Assembly (NCBI GenBank): GCA_052117605.1
Contig: JBQKIT010000011.1
DNA from: CAG-791 sp000431495
GTDB lineage: Bacteria > Bacillota > Clostridia > Lachnospirales > Lachnospiraceae
Length of the DNA stretch: 64,000 nucleotides
Strand: one strand, 5' to 3'
Under the pieces are notes generated by a model. That model was given only the letters and a program-made list of their open reading frames with translations. It was not told the DNA's origin and searched no databases. This document shows positions 46,631-55,579 of this stretch, in pieces. Every line of letters starts with the position of its first letter. Positions within the stretch are counted from its first letter, which is position 1. Both the position numbers and the translations under genes were made by a program.

Positions 46631-48943
46631 TTATTTCAGTCTCCAGATATCGCGGTTGTACTCTGCAATGGTGCGGTCGCTGGAGAAGAAGCCGGCCTTT
46701 GCAATGTTGACAAGGCTCATCTGATTCCAGTGCTTCCGATCCTCATAATCTGCAAACATCTGGTCCTTGACCTTAATGTAATCTTCCAGATCGATGAGTG
46801 CCATGAACCAGTCCTTGTTCAGGATGTCATTGTACAGCCTCTCCAGGTTCTCCTTGTGTCCGATCTTCATGCACTGCGGTCCGACGATAAAATCAACGGC
46901 TTCCTTGATCACAGGACTCTTTTCATAATAGTCTCTGGATACATAATCCGCATTTTTGTAGTGATTGATGACGGTCTCCGAATCAATGCCGAACATGTAA
47001 ATATTGTCATCACCAACAAGATCATGAATCTCCACGTTCGCGCCGTCAGCGGTTCCCAGCGTCACAGCTCCGTTCAGCATGAACTTCATGTTGGACGTAC
47101 CGGAGGCCTCCTTGGAGGCCAGTGAAATCTGCTCGGAAATCTCGCAGGCCGGGATCAGCTTCTCTGCATAGGTAACATTGTAGTTGGTCACGAACACCAG
47201 ATGCATGTAAGGATTCACATCCGGATCATTGTTGATGATATCCTGCAGCACAAGAAGCAGATGAATGATGTCCTGCGCGATGATGTAGGCAGGAGCCGCC
47301 TTTGCACCGAAAATAAAGTTCAGCGGGCGGACCGGTTTCTTACCATTCTTGATCTCCAGATACTTATGAATGATGTACAGTGCGTTCATCTGCTGACGCT
47401 TGTACTCATGAAGGCGCTTGATCTGAATGTCAAAAATACCGTTCGGATCCAGCTCCACGCCCTCATGTTCGCGGATGTACTCCGTAAGAGCCAGCTTGTT
47501 GTTCTGCTTGATCTCGCCGATGCGGTCAAGAACTGCGCTGTCATTCTGATACTGCAGCAGATCCTCCAGCCGGTTTGCATCCTTCTTGTACGCATCGGAG
47601 ATGGTCTCTGAAAGATAGTTGGCAAGCTCATGGTTGCAGGAAAGCAGCCATCTGCGGAAGGTGATGCCGTTTGTCTTGTTGTTGAACTTCTGCGGATAGA
47701 TCTCGTAGAACTTGTGGAGTTCCGTGTCCTCAAGGATCTCCGTATGAATGGCTGCAACGCCGTTTACGGAGAAACCGTAGTGAATGTCGATATAGGCCAT
47801 ATGAACGCGGCCATCTGCATCAATGATCTGTACATCCGGATCCTTGTATTTCGCACGGACGCGGCGATCCAGCTCCTTGATGATCGGAACCAGCTGCGGA
47901 ACCACCTTTTCAAGATATTCCATCGGCCAGGTTTCCAGAGCCTCTGCAAGGATGGTGTGGTTCGTGTATGCGCAGGTCTTCGATACCACCTCAATCGCCT
48001 CATCCATGGAGAGTGCCTTGTCCTCGGTCAGAATCCGGATCAGCTCCGGGATCACCAGCGTCGGGTGTGTGTCATTGATCTGGATCACGGCATGATCATA
48101 GAGGTGACGCAGATCATACTGCTTCGCCTTCATCTCGCGAAGAATCCACTGAGCTGCATTGCTGACCATGAAATACTGCTGATAGATGCGAAGAAGGCGT
48201 CCCTTCTCATCGGAATCGTCCGGATACAGGAACAGCGTCAGATTCTTCTCAATCTCATCCTTATCAAAGGTAATTCCCTCCTCAACCAGGGAATCGTCCA
48301 CGGTGTCCACATCGAACAGACGAAGCTTGTTGACACCGGCATCGTAGCCGATGACGTCAATGTCATACATGTGTGAGGTCACCTTGCGCTTGCCGAAATA
48401 TACGTCGAAGGAAACATCGCTTCTGACCTCCCAGGAATCCGCTTCAATCCAGGGATCCTTTTCTGCCTTCTGAAGATGATCGTCCAGTACCTGATGAAAC
48501 AGGCCATAGTGATAGTTCAGTCCGATTCCCTCGCCCGGCAGTCCGAGCGTTGCAATGGAATCCAGGAAGCACGCTGCCAGTCGGCCAAGTCCGCCGTTTC
48601 CAAGAGACGGCTCCGGCTCCGCCTCCTCAATCTCCGCAAGATTTCGTCCGTACTTTGCCAGAATCTCATTCATTCTGTCATAGATCTTCAGATTGATCAG
48701 ATTGTTGGAAAGAAGCTTTCCGATCAGGAATTCTGCGGAAATATAATAGATCTTCTTCTCGCCGGTGTTTCTCTCAGTGACGGCCAGAAGACGCTTGCAA
48801 TAATCAAGAATGATGTAATAAAGCTCTTTGTTCGAGCAGTCGGAAAGGGATTTGCCGTATTTATCCGAGGCGAGATCCGAAAGCTGCTGCTCCATGTTCA
48901 GTGCAAGAATGTCTCTTTGCATGTTGGTGGGCTGTGTTTTCAT
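46631..48943 (-). CDS. glgP: Glycogen/starch phosphorylase
   Basis: GlgP releases glucose 1-phosphate from glycogen or maltodextrin. The 770-residue product has EPEPSLGNGGLGRLAACFLDS near residue 108, the active-site segments INDTHPTLVIPELIR and NGITFRRWLLSCN, and the pyridoxal-phosphate lysine in KEASGTSNMKFMLNGAVTLG near residue 656. The start at 48943 follows GGAAGGAGAACAACTC; the frame remains open further upstream into a hairpin and is not conserved there. A CcpA-like site lies just upstream. Confidence 0.95.
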   Translation of the reverse strand: MKTQPTNMQRDILALNMEQQLSDLASDKYGKSLSDCSNKELYYIILDYCKRLLAVTERNTGEKKIYYISAEFLIGKLLSNNLINLKIYDRMNEILAKYGRNLAEIEEAEPEPSLGNGGLGRLAACFLDSIATLGLPGEGIGLNYHYGLFHQVLDDHLQKAEKDPWIEADSWEVRSDVSFDVYFGKRKVTSHMYDIDVIGYDAGVNKLRLFDVDTVDDSLVEEGITFDKDEIEKNLTLFLYPDDSDEKGRLLRIYQQYFMVSNAAQWILREMKAKQYDLRHLYDHAVIQINDTHPTLVIPELIRILTEDKALSMDEAIEVVSKTCAYTNHTILAEALETWPMEYLEKVVPQLVPIIKELDRRVRAKYKDPDVQIIDADGRVHMAYIDIHYGFSVNGVAAIHTEILEDTELHKFYEIYPQKFNNKTNGITFRRWLLSCNHELANYLSETISDAYKKDANRLEDLLQYQNDSAVLDRIGEIKQNNKLALTEYIREHEGVELDPNGIFDIQIKRLHEYKRQQMNALYIIHKYLEIKNGKKPVRPLNFIFGAKAAPAYIIAQDIIHLLLVLQDIINNDPDVNPYMHLVFVTNYNVTYAEKLIPACEISEQISLASKEASGTSNMKFMLNGAVTLGTADGANVEIHDLVGDDNIYMFGIDSETVINHYKNADYVSRDYYEKSPVIKEAVDFIVGPQCMKIGHKENLERLYNDILNKDWFMALIDLEDYIKVKDQMFADYEDRKHWNQMSLVNIAKAGFFSSDRTIAEYNRDIWRLK

Positions 48944-48970
48944 GAGTTGTTCTCCTTCCCTTAACTTTAC

Positions 48971-48984
48971 CGGTAACGTTTCCA
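48971..48984. promoter_or_regulatory. cre-like site upstream of glgP
   Basis: TGGAAACGTTACCG on the minus strand matches 12 of 14 positions of the CcpA catabolite-responsive element. It lies about 30 bp before the glgP start. Carbon control of glycogen use would make sense; the call is by motif only. Confidence 0.45.
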
Positions 48985-49002
48985 ATGCTGATTGAAAAGA
49001 AA

Positions 49003-49027
49003 CCGGAGGGAAGGAATTTCCCTCCGG
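49003..49027 (-). terminator. Terminator of PPi-phosphofructokinase gene
   Basis: CCGGAGGGAA pairs with TTCCCTCCGG around a short loop; on the minus strand it is followed by TTTCTTTTC. It is 25 bp after the stop at 49052. Confidence 0.82.
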
Positions 49028-49051
49028 CACCCATTCTCAGAATCCGCAGGA

Positions 49052-50299
49052 TCAGAACTCTTTCAGTTCTTCCATGACAAGGTGACGCGGTGTTCCGTCT
49101 ACCCAGAACGGAAGCAGCTCGCCCTGAATCAGCGGACGTGCATACTTCACATAATCCTCGGTCAGATCATCGCCGTCCTCATTGATCCACTCCTGAGGAA
49201 CGTTCTTCACGCCGTTAGCGATCTGGTGAATGTCAAACTTGGAGAACTCGATACGATACGGCTCAGCCTCCGTATTCACTCTCTTGAAGATTACCATCTC
49301 GCCGGTCTCGCCCTGTGCTGCAGCCTCAGCAGCCATCTTTCCTGCTGTGAAGGCTTCGTTGATATCGGTCAGGGAAGCAACGTGAGTCGCTGCTCTCTGC
49401 ATGGTGGAGAACTCGATTGCACGGGTCTTGCAGCCAGTGCGGTCAGCAACCAGCTTGCAAAGTGCAGAAGCGGTTCCGGAAAGCTGCTTGTGGCCAAATG
49501 CGTCTACCTTATCGGAAGCATCACCGAGCTCGCATGCATAGCGGCCGTCAGCAAGCTTCAGGCCTTCGGAAACAGCGATGACAACCGATCTCTTGGTCTT
49601 GGAAAGGTGCTCTACCTTATCCAGGAACTTGTCTACATCGAAAACTCTCTCCGGAAGATAAATTGCATCCACGCCGCTGCAGTCATCACCCTTTGCCAGA
49701 GCTGCTGCTGCGGTCAGCCATCCGGCATCGCGGCCCATGATCTCTGCAATCACGATGGTGGGCTTTGCTGCGCCGAAGGACTCGTTGTCACGGATAACTT
49801 CCTTCATGGTTGTTGCAATATACTTCGCTGCAGAGCCATATCCGGGGCAGTGATCCGTAACAGGAAGGTCGTTGTCGATGGTCTTCGGAACACCCATGAA
49901 CAGCTCCTTCTTGCCGTGCTCCTTCGCATAGTCGCTCAGCATCTTAACGGTATCCATGGAGTCATTGCCGCCTGCATAGAACAGGGTATCAATGTCATGC
50001 TCCTCCATGATCTTGAAGACGTTCTCGTAAACATCCTCGTGTCCCTCAATCTTGGGCATCTTGAAGCGGCAGGAGCCCAGGAATGCGGAAGGAGTTCTCT
50101 TGAGAAGCTCAATTCCCATGGGATCTGCAAGATACTTATCCAGATCAACAAGCTTATCCTGAAGGAAGCCCTCGATTCCGTGAATCATGCCATATACATG
50201 CTCCGCGCCTGCTGCCTTGGCACCGGCATATACGCCAGCGATGGAGGAGTTGATGACGGCTGTAGGACCGCCGGACTGACCTACTACTACGTTCTTCAT
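49052..50299 (-). CDS. 6-phosphofructokinase, pyrophosphate-dependent type
   Basis: The enzyme phosphorylates fructose 6-phosphate. The 415-residue product begins MKNVVVGQSGGPTAVINSSIAG. The donor-site motif reads YAGGNDSMDT (Asp where ATP enzymes have Gly) and the next loop is GVPKTIDNDLP with Lys rather than Gly; both residues mark pyrophosphate use. MGRDAGWLTA and PERVFDVDKF follow. Using PPi would make glycolysis reversible and save ATP. The start at 50299 follows GAGAGGAAAGGTACATT; the open frame further upstream is not conserved. Confidence 0.92.
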   Translation of the reverse strand: MKNVVVGQSGGPTAVINSSIAGVYAGAKAAGAEHVYGMIHGIEGFLQDKLVDLDKYLADPMGIELLKRTPSAFLGSCRFKMPKIEGHEDVYENVFKIMEEHDIDTLFYAGGNDSMDTVKMLSDYAKEHGKKELFMGVPKTIDNDLPVTDHCPGYGSAAKYIATTMKEVIRDNESFGAAKPTIVIAEIMGRDAGWLTAAAALAKGDDCSGVDAIYLPERVFDVDKFLDKVEHLSKTKRSVVIAVSEGLKLADGRYACELGDASDKVDAFGHKQLSGTASALCKLVADRTGCKTRAIEFSTMQRAATHVASLTDINEAFTAGKMAAEAAAQGETGEMVIFKRVNTEAEPYRIEFSKFDIHQIANGVKNVPQEWINEDGDDLTEDYVKYARPLIQGELLPFWVDGTPRHLVMEELKEF

Positions 50300-50453
50300 A
50301 ATGTACCTTTCCTCTCTTCTTCTGCCCTTGTTCCCCGGGCTTTCCGATCTCATATGCTGACAGGAATCGAAGCCTGCAGGGACATGGACGAAAAATATAT
50401 TATCGGTTTCGGATGCTGCAGAATCAAACCCCTCTCTGCATATCCAAGATCGG

Positions 50454-50482
50454 ATTATAGCAGACAAGCTCAGGAGCGTCAA
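50454..50482 (-). promoter_or_regulatory. Promoter of PPi-phosphofructokinase gene
   Basis: On the minus strand TTGACG (50482-50477) and a perfect TATAAT (50459-50454) are separated by 17 bp. The leader of about 150 nt contains nothing I recognise. Confidence 0.88.
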
Positions 50483-50539
50483 CGGAAAGACAGCCCGTAC
50501 TTTCGGCATTGGTAACGGTTCCGGTACCGTTTCTGTCCC

Positions 50540-51152
50540 CTGTGTCTGTTTTCGTATTTTCTATCGAACGCCCTCTGCAGATGCTGCCTCGGTTCTCGGA
50601 ACAGAGGCAGCATCGATGTCTCTCACACAGACGATGGATATTTCTGCGCCTCCTACCATGGCGACTCCAAAAAGGTGAAGCTTCAGGTCATCACAAAGGA
50701 TCAGCGACGGAAGCGGAGACTACCGCATCGGCGTATATACCAATGTGAAGGACACGAAAGCCATCGCCCTTGCGGAAGAGGTTGTAACGCCTGCCGACAC
50801 CGATCTTGATGCCGTGGCGCTGGTATATGACTATGTAACAAGCCACGTCACCTAGGACTGGGACAAGGCGAAAACCGTGGAAAACGATTACCTTCCCGAC
50901 GTTGATGAGGTGCTAAGGAGCGGGAAGGGCATCTGCTTCGACTACGCCGCATTGATGGCAGCCATGCTCCGCAGTCAGAAAATCCCGACAAGACTGGAGA
51001 TCGGCTATGCCGGAACGACCTACCATGCATGGATCAGCACTTATATTACAGATGTCGGCTGGGTAAACGGCATTATCCGCGGATCGGGAAGCTTATCTGG
51101 AAAAGGCACGCTCGCTCCCGTCCTGCACGGATTCAACCGCCGTTACTTATGA
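50540..51152 (+). pseudogene. Decayed secreted transglutaminase-like protein
   Basis: Pieces of one protein appear in successive frames. SADAASVLGTEAAS (signal-peptide end) is followed in another frame by IDVSHTDDGYFCASYHGDSK. Then come GDYRIGVYTNVKDTKAIAL and YDYVTSHVT, a TAG stop at about 50853, and finally GKGICFDYAALMAAMLRSQK with YHAWISTYI near 51030. The last two carry the Cys and His of the transglutaminase-like core. At least two frameshifts and one stop break the frame, and the C-terminal end after GWVNGIIR is shifted again. It should be non-functional. Confidence 0.82.
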
Positions 51153-52402
51153 CACTTCTCTGGAAGTTCTCGGTCATGACTGATTCGGTCAATGGTTTCT
51201 TTCAGGACCCGCACCGTTTCCAGGATTTCTTCCTCCGTGTTCTCCGTGCCAAGAGTAAAGCGAAGTGTCCCCTCCGCGCGTTTCCGGTCCTGCGTCATCG
51301 CCATCAGAACATGTGAAGGCTCCAGTGCTCCGCTTGTGCAGGCACTTCCGCCGGATGCACAGATTCCCGCAAGATCAAGATTGATCAGAAGTGTTCTCTG
51401 GTCAAAGCCCGGGAAGGAGACGCTCACATTCCCGGAAAGCCGCCGTTCTCCCGGCTGTGGTCCGTTCCACAGAATCCGAATGCCTTCCTTTTCCTGCAGT
51501 TCAACCCGAAGCGCTTCCCGGAAGAACTGCTGCAGATGGATTGTTTTCTCCTCTTCGCTTTGTCGTTTCCCTACGGCTTCTTCTGCTGCCGCAGCAAAGC
51601 CGATGATCGCGGGCACATTCTCGGTGCCGGCCCTTCTTCCGCTCTCCTGTGCGCCGCCATGGATCAGGGCTCCGATCCGCGTTCCCTTCCGAAGGTACAG
51701 AAAACCGACTCCCTTGGGACCACCGATCTTATGTGCGCTGACGGACAGAAGATCCACATCAAGTGTCTTCACGTCAATCGGGATTTTCCCATAAGCCTGT
51801 ACCGCATCCGTGTGAAATAAAATTCGTCGGCCTCCCGTCTCTTTCCGCTTTGCCTCCGGGACGGCTTCTTTCCCGGCAAGCTCCTGCTCCCGTTTCCGCA
51901 CCACACGGACAAGCTCTTCGACAGGCTCGATCGTACCGACTTCATTGTTCGCCAGCATCACAGACACCAGCACGGTATCCGGATGCGCTGCCAGCTCGTT
52001 TTCCAGACTGTCCGGGCTCACAAAGCCATCTTCATCCACCGGAAGATACGAAACGGTATAACCTCTGCTCTCCAGATATGCACAGGTATGAAGAACCGCG
52101 TGATGCTCCACCCGGGTTGTAATGATATGTCCTCCCGTCCGCTCCGGAAGCCCCGCTTCCGCTGCACCGGTCAGCGCCCAGTTGTCGCCCTCCGTTCCTC
52201 CGGAAGTGAAAAAAATTTCTCTCCAGTCCGCACCGATCGTTTCCGCAAGGACGCTCCTTGCCTGGTCCAGCTTCGCCTTTGCTTCCTGCGCGGGAGGATA
52301 AGAGGGACTGGCATTTCCATACACGTTCTTCAGAGCTTCCGTCATCTGATCCAGTGCGCATTTCCGCATCGGACAGGTTGCCGCGTGGTCCAGATAAATC
52401 AT
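51143..52402 (-). CDS. Cysteine desulfurase (NifS/IscS-like)
   Basis: The enzyme removes sulfur from cysteine for iron-sulfur clusters or thio-cofactors. The 419-residue product begins MIYLDHAATCPMRKCAL and has TSGGTEGDNWAL near residue 70, the PLP lysine in SVSAHKIGGPKGVGFLY near 220, and the catalytic cysteine in GICASGGSACTSGALEPSH near 350. The start overlaps the RsmF-type stop by four bases (ATGA). Confidence 0.93.
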   Translation of the reverse strand: MIYLDHAATCPMRKCALDQMTEALKNVYGNASPSYPPAQEAKAKLDQARSVLAETIGADWREIFFTSGGTEGDNWALTGAAEAGLPERTGGHIITTRVEHHAVLHTCAYLESRGYTVSYLPVDEDGFVSPDSLENELAAHPDTVLVSVMLANNEVGTIEPVEELVRVVRKREQELAGKEAVPEAKRKETGGRRILFHTDAVQAYGKIPIDVKTLDVDLLSVSAHKIGGPKGVGFLYLRKGTRIGALIHGGAQESGRRAGTENVPAIIGFAAAAEEAVGKRQSEEEKTIHLQQFFREALRVELQEKEGIRILWNGPQPGERRLSGNVSVSFPGFDQRTLLINLDLAGICASGGSACTSGALEPSHVLMAMTQDRKRAEGTLRFTLGTENTEEEILETVRVLKETIDRISHDRELPEKCHK

Positions 52403-53886
52403 AATGACCTCCGAAGGCCCTTTGGATAGTGATTCTTCAGAATCCCGCCGGAAGCCTTGCCCCAGCCTGCAGAAATGCCGTCTATGGTTACCAGCGTCCA
52501 GCCCTTCCACGATGCGTCGCAGGGAAGCGTTTCTCCGCGAAGATATGCCGCCGCCTCTCTGCTTTCCGAAGAGACCTCCAGCGCTCTTACCGCATCCCCG
52601 GGCTGCATCGCCATTGCGAGTGCATGCGCAGGCTCAAATCTTCCCTTTTTCACCGTACCGATTCCAAGGCCCGGACGAAGAATCCGAAGGCCCTCGGTCC
52701 GAACGGACGCTTCAAACGGCATCAGATACAAATCATCGCCAAACCACTTGGCTCTGCTTCCGGAGTGCTGTGCAAGGCGGTCCATAAAATCTCCCTGCAG
52801 CGTATCCCGGATAAAATCTCCTGCTGCCGCAGGATGACCGTCTCCCGAAGGAATCTCTTCCTGAAGCCGCTCTCCCGTCTTCTGCAACACCGCCGCAAAG
52901 TGTCCTTCCCCTTCCAGACGGTGAGGCCACAGCCGAACCGCTTTCCGGAGCTCTTCTGCCCCTTCCGGTTTCCCGCACCATTCCGGATGGCCGGTGTCAA
53001 AGCCAAAGGCCTCTCTCTTTTCTCCAAGCTTCTCCGGAAGATCCTTCATGGAAAACTCCGGGTGCCGTTCCAGAAAGGAGAGAATGCTGTTCTCATCCTC
53101 TGCGGGTGCAAAGGTACAGGTGGAATAAACCAGCTCCCCTCCGCTTTTTACCATTACGGCAGCCTGGTCCAGAATCTCCGCCTGCCGCTTCGCACAGGCT
53201 GCTACATTTTCCGGGCTCCACATGGCAAGAGCCTGCTCCTCCTTGCGGAACATTCCTTCTCCGGAGCAGGGCGCATCCACAATCACCTTGTCAAAAAAAG
53301 AAGGAAACCGCTGTGCAAGCTTCTCCGGTGTCTCATTGGTGACAATCGCGTTGGAAATGCCCATGCGCTCGATATTCTGCGACAGAATTTTCGCGCGCCC
53401 CGGATTGATCTCATTGGAAATCAAAAGCCCCTCGCCCATCAGTGCTCCGGCGAGCATTGTGCTCTTTCCCCCCGGTGCTGCACACAGATCCAGAACCTTG
53501 TCCCCCGGATGAACCTCCGCAAGCGCTGCGACAGACATGGCACTCGGTTCCTGAAGATAATAAAGTCCCGCCTCATGAAGAGGCGATTTCCCGGGTCTTG
53601 CCGCCTCATCATAGAAAAAGCCAAAGGGCGCAGCCCACGGAACCGGACGAAGACCGAATTCTGAAAACGCCGTCTTCATCCCGTCCGGCATTTCCGCAGT
53701 CTCCCGGAATCCTTCCGGATTCCTCTCGCATTCCATGCGAAGGGCGGAACTCAGCTTCAGCGGATTCAGACGAAGGCCGCGGGAGCGCTCCCGTTCGAAG
53801 GCCGAAAGAAACTCCGCATACTCTTCTTTCCCCAGCATGGCCTCCATTCTCGTTTCAAACTCTTCCGGTAAAGACAGTATGCCCAT
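52399..53886 (-). CDS. RsmF-type rRNA (cytosine-C5) methyltransferase, NOL1/NOP2/Sun family
   Basis: The 495-residue product methylates cytosine in rRNA. The SAM-binding region is KVLDLCAAPGGKSTMLAGAL near residue 110. The catalytic motif is VDAPCSGEGMFRKEEQAL near 195, and the second cysteine motif is LVYSTCTFAPAEDENSI near 250. A C-terminal RsmF-like domain (about residues 350-490) has FGDDLYLMPFEA. Its ATG follows directly on the larC stop and it overlaps the cysteine desulfurase gene, so the four genes 51143-55358 form one operon. Confidence 0.93.
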   Translation of the reverse strand: MGILSLPEEFETRMEAMLGKEEYAEFLSAFERERSRGLRLNPLKLSSALRMECERNPEGFRETAEMPDGMKTAFSEFGLRPVPWAAPFGFFYDEAARPGKSPLHEAGLYYLQEPSAMSVAALAEVHPGDKVLDLCAAPGGKSTMLAGALMGEGLLISNEINPGRAKILSQNIERMGISNAIVTNETPEKLAQRFPSFFDKVIVDAPCSGEGMFRKEEQALAMWSPENVAACAKRQAEILDQAAVMVKSGGELVYSTCTFAPAEDENSILSFLERHPEFSMKDLPEKLGEKREAFGFDTGHPEWCGKPEGAEELRKAVRLWPHRLEGEGHFAAVLQKTGERLQEEIPSGDGHPAAAGDFIRDTLQGDFMDRLAQHSGSRAKWFGDDLYLMPFEASVRTEGLRILRPGLGIGTVKKGRFEPAHALAMAMQPGDAVRALEVSSESREAAAYLRGETLPCDASWKGWTLVTIDGISAGWGKASGGILKNHYPKGLRRSL

Positions 53887-54792
53887 TCAGTCCTCCAGCA
53901 GCATAGCCCGTACAACGCCGGCTCTTCTGTACGCTCTCTTCCCTGCGCCGAGTCCGGTTTTCCGGATGACAAACTCTGCGGGAAGCTGATCTGAAGTCCG
54001 AAGTGCCGCCACGCAGGCAGCGCCTGTCGGCGTCACAAACTCTCCGAGGTCCGGAATCAGATGCATCCGGATGCCATGCTTTCTCACAATCGCCGCAACA
54101 GCAGGAACCGGAATCGGCAGAACGCCATGCTGGCAGCGTACGGTGCCCGTTCCCTCATATAAAACAGGAACCACAACATCTGAAATCTGCTCCTTCTCCC
54201 GAAGGTCATCGAAGCATACCGCAATGGAAATAATATCCACGATGGAGTCGATTGCCCCCACTTCGTGGAAATGAACCTCATTCAAGGGCCGTGCATGCAC
54301 CTCCGACTCCGCCTCTGCAACAATCCGGAAGATTCTGCCGGCCAGCTCCTTTGCCCCCTGCGTCATCTGTGTGCCATCGATAACCGCAAGCACGTCCTGC
54401 AGAGAGCGGTGCTCATGAGGATGCCCGTCATGGCCGTGGTGGTGATCGTCGTGGTCGTGATGGTGATCATCGTGATCGTGAGGATGCCCGTCGTGATCAT
54501 GATGATCGTGATGGTGGTGATGGTGTTCCTCCGCTTCCGGCGCAGTCTCTCCGAACAGATAAGCCATATCATGATCATGGTTCTCGTGCTCATGATCCAG
54601 CAGCACATCGAAATCAACCGCCGAAATCCCGCTCTTTAGCACCTTCGAAATCTGAATGTCAAAGCCCTGCGCAGGGATCGTCTTCAGGACCTGCTCCAGC
54701 TTCTCCTGGTCTGCACCAAGATCCAGCAGTGCACCTGTCAGCATATCGCCGCTGATTCCGGAATAACATTCCAAATATAATCTGCTCATCAT
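53887..54792 (-). CDS. larC: LarC-like nickel insertion protein, N-terminal portion only
   Basis: LarC installs nickel in the pincer cofactor of lactate racemase and related enzymes. The 301-residue product begins MMSRLYLECYSGISGDMLTGALLDLG and has LNEVHFHEVGAIDSIVDI near residue 168 and EFVTPTGAACVAAL near 250, typical of the N-terminal LarC1 part. Residues 67-128 form a His/Asp-rich metal-binding stretch. Full LarC proteins are over 400 residues with a C-terminal domain; here the stop is followed at once by the rsmF-type start, so that domain is missing. No lar partner genes are nearby. Confidence 0.88.
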   Translation of the reverse strand: MMSRLYLECYSGISGDMLTGALLDLGADQEKLEQVLKTIPAQGFDIQISKVLKSGISAVDFDVLLDHEHENHDHDMAYLFGETAPEAEEHHHHHHDHHDHDGHPHDHDDHHHDHDDHHHGHDGHPHEHRSLQDVLAVIDGTQMTQGAKELAGRIFRIVAEAESEVHARPLNEVHFHEVGAIDSIVDIISIAVCFDDLREKEQISDVVVPVLYEGTGTVRCQHGVLPIPVPAVAAIVRKHGIRMHLIPDLGEFVTPTGAACVAALRTSDQLPAEFVIRKTGLGAGKRAYRRAGVVRAMLLED

Positions 54793-55358
54793 TTTCCTTT
54801 CTTTCGGACCGAAAATCCGAATTTCCCAAGCTTGTCCCCAAGAGCAAAATACTCGCCGTGAGAATAGGCAAGCAGATCCGCCTTTTGCAGATCGAGCTTT
54901 CCGTTCTCATCCAGAAGGAAGGAGTCAACGTCTGTGGACAGAACCTCTGCCACATACATATCATGCGATCCCAGCTCCAGCTTCTGCCGCACCACGCATT
55001 CCAGACACACAGGGCTCTCCTCGATTCCCGGCGTCTCAATGCATCTTGACGGAAGCTTTGTAAGCTTCATTTCCGCCCACTTGTCGCAGTCGCGTCCGCT
55101 CTTCACACCTACCCAGTCGGTTGCAAAGGCAAGCTCTCTTGTCGTCAGATTGATCACAAACTCGCCGGTCTTCTCCAGATAATCGTGTGTAAGGCGGGAC
55201 GGCCGCACCGAAACCGACACCATCACCGGATCGGAGCACACCGTTCCCACCCAGGCTGCCGTCATCATATCCGTATGTCCTTCCCCGTCCGATGTTGTAA
55301 TAATGGCTGCCGGGACAGGTGCCAGCATATTCGACGGTTTCCAGTATTCTCTTGCCAT
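54789..55358 (-). CDS. Flavin reductase-like (FMN-binding split barrel) protein
   Basis: The 189-residue product has the flavin reductase domain fold: MLAPVPAAIITTSDGEGHTDMMTAAWVG near residue 11, VMVSVSVRPSRLTHDYLEKTGEFVINL near 45, and a C-terminal LAYSHGEYFALGDKLGKFGFSV. Members reduce FMN or act as flavoredoxin-type electron carriers. It overlaps larC by four bases and is the first gene of the operon. A hairpin AAATCTGCC/GGCAGATTT (55415-55437) lies upstream. Confidence 0.88.
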   Translation of the reverse strand: MAREYWKPSNMLAPVPAAIITTSDGEGHTDMMTAAWVGTVCSDPVMVSVSVRPSRLTHDYLEKTGEFVINLTTRELAFATDWVGVKSGRDCDKWAEMKLTKLPSRCIETPGIEESPVCLECVVRQKLELGSHDMYVAEVLSTDVDSFLLDENGKLDLQKADLLAYSHGEYFALGDKLGKFGFSVRKKGK

Positions 55359-55438
55359 ATCTTCCTCCCAGTCTGTTTTCTGATTTTCAGTAAAAAAAGA
55401 AAAGCTCTACCCGGAAATCTGCCGGAAAGGCAGATTTT

Positions 55439-55470
55439 GACCGATCCGGTCATCCATTCTGTGTTATAAT
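55439..55470 (+). promoter_or_regulatory. Extended -10 promoter with palindrome upstream of the InlB-repeat gene
   Basis: TGTTATAAT (TG at 55462, TATAAT 55465-55470) is an extended -10. The palindrome GACCG-ATC-CGGTC (55439-55451) lies where the -35 would be, and TTGACC overlaps it but is 22 bp from the -10. The palindrome may be an operator. Confidence 0.5.
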
Positions 55471-55579
55471 ATGACCGATATGTACTGCCGGGTCTTTTGC
55501 AAATCTTCGATTAGTATAGCATGGGAACCGGCCTTTCATACGATGATTTTGCAGTACGATGTGACCTAAGGATAGGATA

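Noticed and set aside
53887..53900. Programmed frameshift producing full-length LarC
   Set aside because: The bases after the stop encode the RsmF-type protein from its first codon, leaving no room for a LarC2 domain.
55437..55470. TTGACC/TATAAT as a standard promoter
   Set aside because: The spacer would be 22 bp, too long for sigma-A; an extended -10 is the better reading.
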